A DNA stretch of 64,000 bases, from positions 40,137-104,136 of the forward strand of contig CAJXOS010000004.1 in the NCBI GenBank assembly GCA_913057725.1, written 5' to 3'. Under the pieces are notes generated by a model. It was not told where the DNA came from and did no database searches. It saw only the letters and a list, made by a program, of their open reading frames with translations. The position numbers and the translations under genes were made by a program. This DNA comes from an uncultured Lewinella sp. (GTDB lineage Bacteria; Bacteroidota; Bacteroidia; Chitinophagales; Saprospiraceae). This document shows positions 26,978-37,400 of the stretch, one piece after another (position 1 is the stretch's first letter; each line of letters begins with the position of its first letter).

Positions 26978-28171
26978 CTACCAATACCATGGGTGCTCAG
27001 CTACTGTCCGAACGCCCTTTGATCCAACTTGCAAGCGACGGGCTCGCATTAGACTCTTACGGCGATGCTCTACATAATCAGGCTGATCAGGTAATAGTTG
27101 CTGAACTTTATTGGCGCCATTATCAGAACCACTATGTATGAAATTACCCTCTCCTAGATAAATCCCTACGTGGGTAATCTTCTCCGAACCATCTTCACGA
27201 TAGCGGCCAAAAAAGAGGAAATCTCCTGCCTCTAGCCCATTGAGGTCTTCATCATATTCTACATCAACTCCTGCATGTACTTGTTGCGAAGCATCTCTTG
27301 GAATAATAAGCCCTTGCTGCCAGTATACAGTCTTTGTGAAACCACTACAGTCCATGGCTTTGGGGCTCGTCCCACCCCAGAAATAGGGTTTGCCGATTTG
27401 CTGGAAGGCTACAGCTTGGGTGAGTTCCAGGCTGGGTTGTTGTTGAGCCAACCAGTCCTCAAATGGTATTAGGTCGGCAGTTGGGATAAAGCCATGACGG
27501 TTGTCTGGGTAAAGCATAGCCGTAAATGCTCCTTCGACAAAGGCACGAACTAAGATATCTCCGGCTACAAGATCTCCTACCTGCTCACTGGCAATACTTG
27601 GATCGTCAAAAGCATAGCCGTGATCCTTAGTGTACACTACTCGATCCTCTTCCTGCCATGTTTGCAATTCATCGGCAGACATGCGCACAATTTCCCCTCC
27701 GTGCACCCAGGCTAAATATTCATCCGGGCACCGAACAAAGTACCACTCTTCATCTTGCTTCAATACTTGCAGAGGGGTACCTAGCAAAACTTGTGTAGCT
27801 AATTCCTGCGAATGCCCTTTCTCAGATCGCAGGTTCACTACAGAATGACGAGCTAGCGCAAAGGTCTTTTCTCCTAATGCCTCGGCAGGCATCTCCAGCA
27901 CCTCATCAATGATTACATCGTATCCTTGATTTTCTAAAGCGCGGATTAGGCTATCCTTTGCACCTGGCATAGTCGTTTCTCCTTCGAGGAGCAAACTGTG
28001 ATCTTCGCGAACAAGAACATCAACATCTAGTCGAGCTACTCTTCGATCCGGCACAAAATGCTTCTGTATATCCATTACCAGAGCTGATGTCGCCGGAGGC
28101 GAAGGATCAGGAATAGGTTCACAAGACAAAAACGAGGACAAAAAAGCCAGGGGAAGTATAAGACGGAACAT
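26978..28171 (-). CDS. NlpC/P60 (C40) cell-wall peptidase lipoprotein with SH3-like domains
   Basis: A 397-aa lipoprotein (lipobox LSC, Cys17). Residues about 105-170 and 180-235 are SH3-type modules (VNLRSEKGHSQELATQVLLG; GDLVAGDILVRAFVEG). The C-terminal C40 peptidase has Cys at about 272 in AMDCSGF, His at about 331 in THVGIY and a third polar residue in FIHSGSDNG. The usual companions GKPYFWGGTSP and LEAGDFLFFG are present. Such enzymes cut gamma-D-Glu-diaminopimelate or related stem-peptide bonds. The lipid anchor places it in the periplasm, acting on peptidoglycan turnover. No cotranscribed gene. Confidence 0.92.
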   Translation of the reverse strand: MFRLILPLAFLSSFLSCEPIPDPSPPATSALVMDIQKHFVPDRRVARLDVDVLVREDHSLLLEGETTMPGAKDSLIRALENQGYDVIIDEVLEMPAEALGEKTFALARHSVVNLRSEKGHSQELATQVLLGTPLQVLKQDEEWYFVRCPDEYLAWVHGGEIVRMSADELQTWQEEDRVVYTKDHGYAFDDPSIASEQVGDLVAGDILVRAFVEGAFTAMLYPDNRHGFIPTADLIPFEDWLAQQQPSLELTQAVAFQQIGKPYFWGGTSPKAMDCSGFTKTVYWQQGLIIPRDASQQVHAGVDVEYDEDLNGLEAGDFLFFGRYREDGSEKITHVGIYLGEGNFIHSGSDNGANKVQQLLPDQPDYVEHRRKSLMRARRLQVGSKGVRTVAEHPWYW

Positions 28172-28257
28172 AAATTATCAATTGGAGTCAATAGTGTTTA
28201 TGTACGTAGATTTCGTATTAGCCTACATAAACGCTAATCAAGATAACACAACTTAAT

Positions 28258-28303
28258 AAAAAAGGAAGCGGGCTGATCCGTGTGAGACACCGATCAGCCC
28301 GCT
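28258..28303 (-). terminator. Terminator of the beta-helix protein gene
   Basis: Read on the minus strand, the 12-bp stem AGCGGGCTGATC / GATCAGCCCGCT with a 13-nt loop is followed by TTCCTTTTTTATT. It lies 30 bp after the stop of the gene ending at 28333. Confidence 0.88.
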
Positions 28304-28332
28304 CTGTTAGGCAGTTGAAGCGATATTGATGC

Positions 28333-29367
28333 TTAGTAAGCTATGTCGCTTGTAGAAGCTGGGCGTTGCTGGATACCAGAACGCTTAGGTTTTACTGTAC
28401 CTGTTGCTTTGAGCTTGATAGTTTGCTCAACATCAGGGTCACCAATAGTGGTAACATTGTTGTCAAATACGTTACCGCTCATCTGTGCCTCGCAGATACC
28501 GCGTCCTTCACGTTGGTTGTAGATCGCGCCACCGCGAACTAGGGAGAAGTTTTCGGCAAAGAGACAGTCTTCGATAACAGGTTGACACTCACCATAAAGG
28601 CCACGGTTTAAAACACCGGCGCCATATATAGATTCGTTACCTTCAAAACTGCAGTTTGTGATAGTAGGATTACAGGTACCAAAGTTTCCATCATTGAAAA
28701 TGGCACCCCCATTGAAGTCGGAGCGATTGTAAACGAATTTGCAATCGCTAATGACGGGAGAAGTCTCGCCGTCGCTCGCGTAATTATAAATAGCTGCTCC
28801 TTCACGAGAGAAATTCTCTAGGAACAAACAGTTTGCGATAGTAGGAGAAGATACGCCAGACTCACCGTTGTTGTATACGCCTGCGCCGCAAGTGCTCAAA
28901 TCAGCACCTTCAACCAGGCCGTCAGCGTAACCACCCGTAATTACAAACCCATCAATTAGTGTCGCATCATTGGCGTAGTTGAAGTAAACTACGGTGTAAC
29001 TGTTGTCTTCTGTTACAGCTACATCACCAATCTCGCCACTCAAGATGGTTAGATTCTTTTCTGTGTCGCGATCCTCAAGCTTCTTTTCAGTACCGGCGAA
29101 ACCACCATATACTTTAACGCCACTTGGAATAGCAAAAGAGGCGGTGCGGTCAGCCTCGGTAGTTGGTACGTATGTACCAGCAGCTACCCAGATTTCGTCA
29201 CCTTCCTCCGCTACTGCCAGAGCAGCCTGGAGCTCAGGGAACGCCTCTTCCCAGTTAGCACCTTCGCCGGTACCGTCGGGATGGACGTACAAACGATTAT
29301 TCGCCATTAACCCCAGCACTAGAGCCGAACAGCAGATAATCATTAATGAGAGTAAAAATTGCTTCAC
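28333..29367 (-). CDS. Secreted right-handed beta-helix protein
   Basis: A 344-aa protein counted from GTG at 29367, chosen because it starts directly before a signal peptide (VKQFLLSLMIICCSALVLGLMA); the frame is open back to 29511 with an ATG at 29409 as an alternative. The N-terminal part reads LYVHPDGTGEGANWEEAFPEL, the standard opening of pectin-lyase-like surface proteins. Asn-rich beta-helix turns follow with regular Cys spacing (TIANCLFLEN, VISDCKFVYN, TITNCSFEGN, VIEDCLFAEN) and GGAIFN/GAGVYN rungs. The last 30 residues are basic and lack a T9SS signal, which is unusual for this protein type. The role is probably carbohydrate or surface binding; an enzyme activity is not shown. Confidence 0.82.
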   Translation of the reverse strand: MKQFLLSLMIICCSALVLGLMANNRLYVHPDGTGEGANWEEAFPELQAALAVAEEGDEIWVAAGTYVPTTEADRTASFAIPSGVKVYGGFAGTEKKLEDRDTEKNLTILSGEIGDVAVTEDNSYTVVYFNYANDATLIDGFVITGGYADGLVEGADLSTCGAGVYNNGESGVSSPTIANCLFLENFSREGAAIYNYASDGETSPVISDCKFVYNRSDFNGGAIFNDGNFGTCNPTITNCSFEGNESIYGAGVLNRGLYGECQPVIEDCLFAENFSLVRGGAIYNQREGRGICEAQMSGNVFDNNVTTIGDPDVEQTIKLKATGTVKPKRSGIQQRPASTSDIAY

Positions 29368-30214
29368 GCCTGTTTCCTTTTGAGTTGTTAAATAAAAATA
29401 AAGGATCATCCTTCCTAACCTGTCTAGCAGGCTTGGTAGAAGTTGCGTTTTAATGTTGGGCTTAAAATCGATGGGATGACCGATGATTAACCGAACAAAC
29501 ACCTTCCACACCGGATGGCGTCAAACAAAAACAAACTTGATTGGGATAACTCTGATTATTAACTGGGGACGTACAGTTAATCACCAGTGAACAGATAGTT
29601 GACTAGCTTGGGATAAAACTAATAAACTATCCCCGAAAGAACAAACATTCCTCCGGCTTTTTGGCGTGTAGATTGTAATTGTTGCCTAGAAACCCATCAG
29701 TGGGATAATTGATAGATTTCCGCTCTTTATAGCTTCATTAACGTGAACAAATATAATTGGTTTCGTTTAAAAGCGAAAAACTTTCGGGTTATTCCTGAAA
29801 AAAATTCGTTTATCCGTCTTAAACAGTCAAAAAACGGGCCAAAAATTTATTTTACGGTAGGAATCCTTTATTTTTCGCAACCCTAATTATTCAGGCCGGT
29901 CAACCGACCGGGCATCATAATCTCTTCTAGAGGGGACCTAATAGCAACCGACACAATTGCGCTGAGAAATTTACCAGGCCGCGTAAGTGGCTCGCCCGAC
30001 ATATATATGGTATTTCTCACGGGTTTTACCCAAACAAAATTGACACTTTGCCGTAAAAAGCAAGAAGTGATAATGTAGATACGGTATAAAGGTGACTACC
30101 AACGGCGAGTTCCGTCTAATATATGGTATGCCTTTCCGTTTTTTTGAGACCGGTGCCGTGCATTTCACTGCCTCATAAAGAAAATAATCCCACTGCTGTA
30201 GTAGCAGCCTGAAC
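29368..30214. other. Intergenic region between divergent genes
   Basis: About 850 bases. The minus-strand motif TATATTTG (plus 29746-29755) matches the Bacteroidota -7 element and may drive the beta-helix gene through a long leader. The plus side feeds the T9SS-linked operon; a small hairpin CTGCT-GTAGT-AGCAG (30193-30207) lies just before its first ATG. No ORF with protein-like content was found. Confidence 0.4.
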
Positions 30215-31291
30215 ATGAAACAACATTTTATGATGGTACGACAAACCCTCCTATCCCTTTTGTGCCTGCTCCTTTGGGTGTCGGGTCTTCAAGCCCAGGA
30301 TTTTCACTATTCCCAATTTTCTTATGCTCCTCTACACTTGAATCCGGCACTGACCGGGGTGTTTGCTGGTAATACGCGTATTGCAGCAAGCTATCGTAGT
30401 CAGTGGAATCAAGTTCCGGTAGCATACGAGACCTTCACTGTTACCGCTGACCATAAGTACACTTGTGGTCGTGCTCGCCCAGGATTCTTTTCTTCGGGTG
30501 TCGCTCTTAACTATGATCAAGCCGGGGATTCTCGCTTGGCACTAGCGGAAGTCGGTTTGTACGGTTCGTATACACGACCACTCAACAAGCAATCATTTGT
30601 AACTGTCGGCCTGAACGCAGGACTGGGGCAACGCTCATTCAAAACGGACGATTTACGTTTTGATGAAAATTTCGATGTCCTTCTGGGGGTTTTTAATCCA
30701 AACCTTGGCAGTGGCGAAGCATTTGCGAATACCAGCCATATCTTTTTTGATGCCGGTGTTGGGATTAATTTCCGTTGGCAAGCATTGCAAAGCGGTGCAC
30801 TGATCGACCTATTGGAAAAGCGCTCCAAGCTGGATATTGGTATCGGTATCCATCACTTGCCACAACCAGACATGAGTTTCATCGAGGATGTAAAGGTGAG
30901 TTTGCCTATTCGTTACAGTCCCTACGCCACTGGAATCATCCAGGTAGGCGATCCACTTGATGTTCATTTGGCCGGCATGGCTCAGTTCCAAAGTACCTAC
31001 CGCCAATATCTCGCTACCATAGGTGCTAAGCTTCACCTCAACCGCGAACCGGGCCAGCAATGGTCGGTCATGGTAGGAGCAGGTTATCGCTTCGACGAAT
31101 TTGGCGATGCATGGTATCCTGCCCTAGAGATCAACTATCACGAAATTATCAGGGCTAGTTTGAGCTATGACTTCAACATTTCCGAATTCCAAATCGCTAC
31201 CAATCGGCGAGGAGGTCTGGAATTGAACGTCCGCTACCTTATTAAGAAGGTATGCCCGCTGCCTAATTTCAAGTTTTGCCCCCTTATCTAA
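30215..31291 (+). CDS. PorP/SprF-family T9SS membrane protein
   Basis: A 358-aa outer-membrane beta-barrel. Signal peptide LLSLLCLLLWVSGLQAQ is followed directly by the family hallmark DFHYSQFSYAPLHLNPALTG, then SYRSQWNQVP and alternating beta strands to the end, with GYRFDEFGDAWYPALEINY near the C-terminus. Family role: PorP/SprF proteins serve as surface-attachment or secretion partners for type B T9SS cargo encoded beside them (SprF and SprB in gliding Flavobacterium). It is the first gene of a three-gene operon; the next gene begins 36 bp after its stop at the preferred ATG. Confidence 0.93.
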   Translation: MKQHFMMVRQTLLSLLCLLLWVSGLQAQDFHYSQFSYAPLHLNPALTGVFAGNTRIAASYRSQWNQVPVAYETFTVTADHKYTCGRARPGFFSSGVALNYDQAGDSRLALAEVGLYGSYTRPLNKQSFVTVGLNAGLGQRSFKTDDLRFDENFDVLLGVFNPNLGSGEAFANTSHIFFDAGVGINFRWQALQSGALIDLLEKRSKLDIGIGIHHLPQPDMSFIEDVKVSLPIRYSPYATGIIQVGDPLDVHLAGMAQFQSTYRQYLATIGAKLHLNREPGQQWSVMVGAGYRFDEFGDAWYPALEINYHEIIRASLSYDFNISEFQIATNRRGGLELNVRYLIKKVCPLPNFKFCPLI

Positions 31292-31326
31292 TCCCAAGTT
31301 GCCATTATCCTATGACCAAGCTAGCC

Positions 31327-34300
31327 ATGAAAAGGATTTTCATCTTACCACTGCTTACCCTGCTGATTCCCTTCTTGGGGATGAGCCAGTCCATGGAGGA
31401 ATGGACTCAGGCTGCGGATGCGGCCTATGCCAAAGCAGATTACTATAGTGCCTACCGTTATTATGAGGTAGCTTTAAAATATGACTCCACCCGGGTTGAC
31501 CTCTGGTACAAACTCGGAGAGAGTGCTCGTCAATTTACTGCTTACTCCACTGCTAGCAATGCCTACCAGAAGGTGGCTACCAGTAGCCTACGCGATTCTT
31601 TCCCACTGCTGGAGTTTCGTCAAGCACAGGTATTGCAAAAACGAGGATTCTACAGCGCCGCCGCGTCCTTGTACAAAGGGTTTGTGGACGAAGATCCAGA
31701 CGTTGAACCTAAGTTTCTGGAAGAAGCTGAACACGAGAGAATTAATGCAGAGTGGGCTTCAGATGTAGTCAGTCGCCCTGACGAAACCACAGTTATGCAC
31801 CTGCCAGGAGATGTTAACTCTCCACACTCTGACTTTGCTCCTTATTATAAGGGCGATATGTTGTACTTCTCCTCGCTACGCTACAACATTCGTCGTGATT
31901 CCGTCTTGCCAAGACGAAGTTTGTCGCGAATCATGACGCAAGAACCAGGCGCTACCGAAGTAGAAGATCTACCGAAGCAAATCAATCAGCCAGGTCGTAT
32001 AGCAGCTCATACCACATACGCACCGGACGGACAGACGGTATACTACACGCTTTGTGACTATGTTGGTGGCACTTCTGACTTCCGCTGTGAAATCTATTGT
32101 TCCAGCATTTTTGAAGATGGCCGTTGGGGTACACCACAGCGTCTACCTCTTAATGACCCTAAGGCAACCAATACGCATCCAAATGTAGGCGTACAAGCAT
32201 CCGATAATACTGCATTCCTTTACTTCTCCTCTAATCGAGCGGGCGGTAAAGGAGGCCTTGACATCTATCGGGCTGAGATCCTGGCACCGAATCGCTGTGG
32301 ACCGGTGGAGAACCTGGGAAGTATCAATACTAATGGTGATGATGTGACACCATTCTTCTACGAGCCCAACCAAGTACTGTATTTCAGTACAGACGGGCGT
32401 TTGTCGATGGGTGGATTTGATATTTACCGTACTAGCTGGAATGGACGCAGCTGGGATCGTCCTACGCACATGGGCACCCCAGTTAACAGTAGCTATAACG
32501 ACCTCTACTATTCTCGCTTTCCAGAGCGAGAACGAGCGATCTTCGCTTCTAACCGTCCAGACTCCCTCGCTATCTTTTGGGATGATGGGAAAGAGGCCTG
32601 TTGTAATGACTTGTACAGCGTAGGAATTACAGATGAGATTAAGCTACTGGCATTGACCTATCACGCCTTGGAGCTTACGGAACTACCAGGTACAACCGTC
32701 GCTTTGTATGAACTCAACCCTGGCGGTCGCCGCTTAGTGGATAGTGTATACAATCCTACGGCACACGATTTTGAGTTCACAGTTGATCCAGGCAAACAAT
32801 ACGAACTCGTGGCTACCAAGCCCGGCTTTAGTGCCGATCGAGACACCATTGACTTAACATCACCAGAACTGGCAGACCTGAAAGAGATTGAACGCAAACT
32901 ATATTTATCTCCAGATCTGGAGCTAGATGTTTTCACCTTCAATCAGCTGGATTCTTCTGCCTTAGTTGGTGCGACGGTCTATCTATATGAATTGGACCCT
33001 GATGGGGAGTTGATTTTGGTCGACAGTATTGTCAATCCAACCTCTAATGACTCGCACTTCAAATTGCGCCGTGGCAAACAGTACCAAGTATTTGCTCAAA
33101 AAGATGGCTTTAAGCCGGCGCAAGCCTTTATTGACACGAATGACCCTGAATACGCTGATGTAGCAAAAATCCAAAAGGATCTTTACCTCGAGCCCGGTCT
33201 ATTCCTGGAGGTTTATACTTATCGCTTACTCGATAACGAGCCACTTGCTGGGAGCACAGTTTACTTGTATGAGTACACCGATGAAGAAGGCGAAAAGCTT
33301 GTTGATAGCCTGACCAATAAAACGGGGCATCAGTTTGGATTTGTCGTAGAGAAAGGCAAACGTTACGTGATCCGAGGTGAGCGCGATGGCTACGGACCTG
33401 ACCTGACATCACTAGACTTGTCTGGACCAGAAGTACCAGATAGTGGCACCTACCGCAAAGACTTGCACTTGGGTCAGCTACTGGAGATCTTCACCTATGA
33501 TGCAGTTACGGAACTACCATTGCCAGGTGCTGAGGTTCGACTAATTGACCCTCGCACTGGTGAACTAGTTGCGGATAAGATTAACCCTGATGGTAATGAT
33601 TTCCGATTCTCCATCAATCTGGATAAACCATACGAACTTCAGGTTTCTCGCAAAGGGTACAAGCCTGTAAATGATATCATCTCCTTCTCCCAAGAAGATT
33701 TGACCGCTGGTGGTGGTAAAATTGCCTTCGATGTCTTCTTAGAGCCTTATGAAGATCCGAATTCAATGTTGCCGCTGTATCTGTACTTCGACAATGACCA
33801 TCCGGATCCAAGGTCACGCAAACCGACGACGGACAAAGAGTACGTTTCGACCAATGTCGAATACTACAAGCAAAAGCAAAACTTCGTGCAAACTTTCACT
33901 GGAGACATGGAACTGGAAGAAGCTTTCCGGACTCGCCGCCGTTTCAATGACTTCTTTAACCTTGAAGTACGGGGTGGTCGCTATGACTTGGAAGAATTTG
34001 CCAAGCGCCTAGTTGTTTATCTCGAGTCTGGCGGCACCTTCCACATGGACCTCAAGGGTTTTGCCAGTCCACGTGCCGCTACTGCTTATAATGAGATCTT
34101 AAGTCGTCGTCGTATTGATGCTGTACTCAACTTCTTTAGAAGATATGAATACGAAGGAACATCCCTTTGGGACTTCCATACAGTAGATAAAACCTTGACG
34201 TTCGATCAAGATCCGCTGGGAGAAACTACTGCTGACCCACGCGTAGTTGACAAGCTGGACGATGAACGCAATAGTATTTTCAACCTGTTTGCTTCCCTGG

Positions 34301-34386
34301 AGCGTCGAGTAGAGGTTCGCGCTGGCAATGAAGAAGAAGAGGAGCAGCCGCAGCAACAGGAGGAAGAAAATGAAGAACGTAAATAA
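31327..34386 (+). CDS. OmpA-family protein with TPR, PD40 and peptidase-regulatory-like repeats
   Basis: A 1019-aa protein from the ATG at 31327, which gives a standard signal peptide (MKRIFILPLLTLLIPFLGMSQS); ATG 31312 and a TTG at 31276 are alternatives. Order: TPR-like helices (20-130), PD40/WD40-like blades (FSSNRAGGKGGLDIY near 300, FSTDGRLSMGGFDIY), four carboxypeptidase-regulatory-like repeats (about 435-790; GATVYLYELDPDG and GSTVYLYEYTDEEG), then a C-terminal OmpA-like domain (LYFDNDHPDP ... YNEILSRRRIDAVLNFF) interrupted by a long insert, and an acidic Glu/Gln tail. This is the PorE-like layout seen beside PorP/SprF genes: it links the surface apparatus to peptidoglycan. It lies between the PorP/SprF gene and the giant adhesin. 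Confidence 0.9.
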   Translation: MKRIFILPLLTLLIPFLGMSQSMEEWTQAADAAYAKADYYSAYRYYEVALKYDSTRVDLWYKLGESARQFTAYSTASNAYQKVATSSLRDSFPLLEFRQAQVLQKRGFYSAAASLYKGFVDEDPDVEPKFLEEAEHERINAEWASDVVSRPDETTVMHLPGDVNSPHSDFAPYYKGDMLYFSSLRYNIRRDSVLPRRSLSRIMTQEPGATEVEDLPKQINQPGRIAAHTTYAPDGQTVYYTLCDYVGGTSDFRCEIYCSSIFEDGRWGTPQRLPLNDPKATNTHPNVGVQASDNTAFLYFSSNRAGGKGGLDIYRAEILAPNRCGPVENLGSINTNGDDVTPFFYEPNQVLYFSTDGRLSMGGFDIYRTSWNGRSWDRPTHMGTPVNSSYNDLYYSRFPERERAIFASNRPDSLAIFWDDGKEACCNDLYSVGITDEIKLLALTYHALELTELPGTTVALYELNPGGRRLVDSVYNPTAHDFEFTVDPGKQYELVATKPGFSADRDTIDLTSPELADLKEIERKLYLSPDLELDVFTFNQLDSSALVGATVYLYELDPDGELILVDSIVNPTSNDSHFKLRRGKQYQVFAQKDGFKPAQAFIDTNDPEYADVAKIQKDLYLEPGLFLEVYTYRLLDNEPLAGSTVYLYEYTDEEGEKLVDSLTNKTGHQFGFVVEKGKRYVIRGERDGYGPDLTSLDLSGPEVPDSGTYRKDLHLGQLLEIFTYDAVTELPLPGAEVRLIDPRTGELVADKINPDGNDFRFSINLDKPYELQVSRKGYKPVNDIISFSQEDLTAGGGKIAFDVFLEPYEDPNSMLPLYLYFDNDHPDPRSRKPTTDKEYVSTNVEYYKQKQNFVQTFTGDMELEEAFRTRRRFNDFFNLEVRGGRYDLEEFAKRLVVYLESGGTFHMDLKGFASPRAATAYNEILSRRRIDAVLNFFRRYEYEGTSLWDFHTVDKTLTFDQDPLGETTADPRVVDKLDDERNSIFNLFASLERRVEVRAGNEEEEEQPQQQEEENEERK

Positions 34387-34401
34387 AATCCAACGGACAG
34401 T

Positions 34402-34450
34402 AGATCAACAGTCGTTCATGATCAGCTAAGAATTGAGTGACTGTTGATCT
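34402..34450 (+). promoter_or_regulatory. Intercistronic hairpin before the adhesin gene
   Basis: A perfect 12-bp inverted repeat, AGATCAACAGTC / GACTGTTGATCT, with a 25-nt loop, filling most of the gap between the OmpA-like gene and the adhesin gene. No T-tract follows, so it is more likely an mRNA processing or stability element than a full terminator. Confidence 0.5.
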
Positions 34451-34480
34451 TCCCCTTGAAAAATAGAAAACGCAAAAGCC

Positions 34481-37400
34481 ATGAAATTGGTCCTGAACAT
34501 ATCACCTCTCCCCCTTGTAGCTCGTTTGCTAGTAGCGAGCTTATTCACCTTTGCCCTGAGTGTTCCAGCCATTGCAGAAGGCGTACAGCAAGTTGCTCCA
34601 ACTGCTGATGATGCGCCAGTAATGCTGGAAACTAACCGAGTAGACTTCGGTAACTTCGCTGCCTTTAACGGGCCGGAAAGTAGCCGACTCTATATTACCA
34701 TCGGCGATGTAAACGAAAAGATCTTTTTGGGTCTTGCTGAAGAATACAGCGACGATGGTGAACCTTTCCCGGGTGCATTTTCCGGTCAATACCAATTCCG
34801 AATTGTCTACAACGATGGTAATGAGACTGTAGTTCACGGTCCATTCATCGTTACTCCTGGCAATGCCAATGTTACCAGTTGGGCAGAAGCCGCTTTTGGT
34901 GTATATCCGACCACCGAGATGCAGGATAACCAACTGATGTATGAGTTCCAACCTACAGAAACAGGTCTTTACTACATCGAGTTCTCAGATGTAGGCTTCC
35001 AGGATGCTACAAGCGAAAAGGTAAATATTCCGTTTTGGGATATCACTGTAGCCAACAATGGCACGCCTATTAATGGCCGGGTATGGTCGCGCAACTGGGC
35101 ATTCCGTACTCCACAACGAGATGGTACGCAGCAGCCAGAATGTGTATGGGACCGTGAATTTAACGGTACACTATACTCCTATACAACAGATGGTTTCGTG
35201 TCTAGAATTAACTTCCAAGATGCAGGCCTTCAGGGATTGTCCTTTAACGTGGCCTTCAACAGTACTGGACCTGGCAATACCGGTGTACTTGCAGATGATC
35301 GAAAGTCTATTCCAGGCGTCAATGCAACGTTGAACTCTGCGGAGCACCAAATATTCCTCTCGGAACCAGACCCCACGCTCTTCCCTTCTGGGGTTTGTGG
35401 GCAGATTGAAGTACCAGACTCTTTTAGATGTTTAAATCAAGATAGTCTCTGCTTAGATATTACCGCAACCAAACCAGGACAGGTTGAAATCATTTTAGAC
35501 TTCAACCAGAACGGTATTCTTGATCCAAACTCTTTGGATGTAGCTCTAGTGGCCGAATTTCCCGAAGGACAGCTGACCAACTGCGTCCCCTGGGATGGTT
35601 TACGTGGCGACGGAAGCCCGATATCACCTACCGACACGATTGATATCATCTTCAATTATTCACAAGGTATTCAGCACTGGTCTGCCTATGATGTGGAGTT
35701 TTTGCGAAATGGCTATTGTGTGGAGACACTCCGACCAATTTGCTCCAGCAATCAATCTTCGGATTTCCTTTATTGGGATGATACGGACATACCTGAACTT
35801 CCTGGCACAGGAGCCGTCATTGATGGCCGAAATGGATGTGACTGTAACACCATGTGCCGTAACTGGGACAACTTCAGTCTTAATGGATCGACCTGTGACG
35901 ATTTCAATGACGATGACACCTCTGGTTATGGTGACAAAAACACCATCAATACTTGGTGGTTTGCCAATACCACCACGGTCATCACAATTGATGTACCATT
36001 GGTTCAGGCTATGATTACCGGTCCTGACGAAATCTGTGACGGAGACCTGGCAACATTAGTTGCTAGCGATGAAGGAGCGGCCGGGAATACTACCTATAGC
36101 TGGACTGGTCCAGATAATTTCACCGCTGATACACAGTCAGTAGATGTAGGTGTTGAAGGTGAATATTGTGTACTTATCACAGATGAACGTGGATGTTCTA
36201 ACAGTGTTTGTACTACTTTGACCGTCATAAATTCAGATGATGGCGGTATCACTTACCCAGAGAACCTAACAGCTTGTATTGGTTCGCAGGTGGATATTAT
36301 TGCTAACGGCAACCTTACTGGTTTTTCCTTTGAGTGGAGTCCGACAATTGGCTTCCCAGCAGACGAGCCATCTCCTAGCTTTGTATTTACTGCACCAGTT
36401 ACTCTTACCGTTACCATTACCGAAGATGCCACTGGTTGTACTTTTACCCGCACCGTGGAAGTAGATGCAAGAACAGAACCAGTGCCAGACTTTACACCAG
36501 AAACGGGTTGTGACCAAGGTCTGACCATTAATTTCGTGGACAACAGTGTTGATGCCTCTACTTACTTGTGGGACTTTGGAGACCCTAGTACAACCGCAGA
36601 TGTAAGCACGCTACCTTCTCCATCCTATACTTATCCGCAGCCAGGTACCTACACTGTATCACTGACTACGATGAGCGCTGATGGTTGTGTAGCCACCACT
36701 ACCCAGGATGTTACAGTAGAAATCATTCCGCTTTCTGCTGACTTTACCGTAAGCTATAACAGTTGTACTCCTGACGAGGTAGAAGTACAGTTTACCAATG
36801 CCTCTATCAATGGCGCCAACAACACAGTTGACTACGATTGGGTATTTACCAATGGCAACGGAACGAGTAATGATGAAAATCCAACTGTCACCGTTAACGG
36901 CAATCAAACGTTTACGGCTACGTTGACCATAACAACTGCTAATAATTGTACCGCAACTACAAGTCAGGATGTGACAATTAGCCTTGCACCTCCTGCCGAT
37001 CAGTTCCCAGACGTACTACTAGATTGTCCTGGTGACACGGTGCAGATTCAGCCTGCTGGTGATCCTAGCTTCACCTATGCCTGGAGCCCAGGCACTGGTA
37101 TTAGCGACGTCAGCTCACCACAGCCTAGCTTCTTCCCAAGTAGTACTACTGTTTATACGGTAACTATTACCGCAGAAGGAACAATCGATTGTGAGGTTGT
37201 AGAAACGGTAGAGGTGTTTGTACCACCAGTTATCAATTTGAACGTAATTGGCGGTGGCAACTTCTGTGCACCGAATACAACACTTACTGCTACAACGGAT
37301 GTTTCTGCTACTATTGAGTGGTTCGAAGAAGGTAGTATGACCCCAGTGTTTACTGGCCCTGTCTTCACTCCTGCTCTTTCCGGTACGGATACTTATACAG

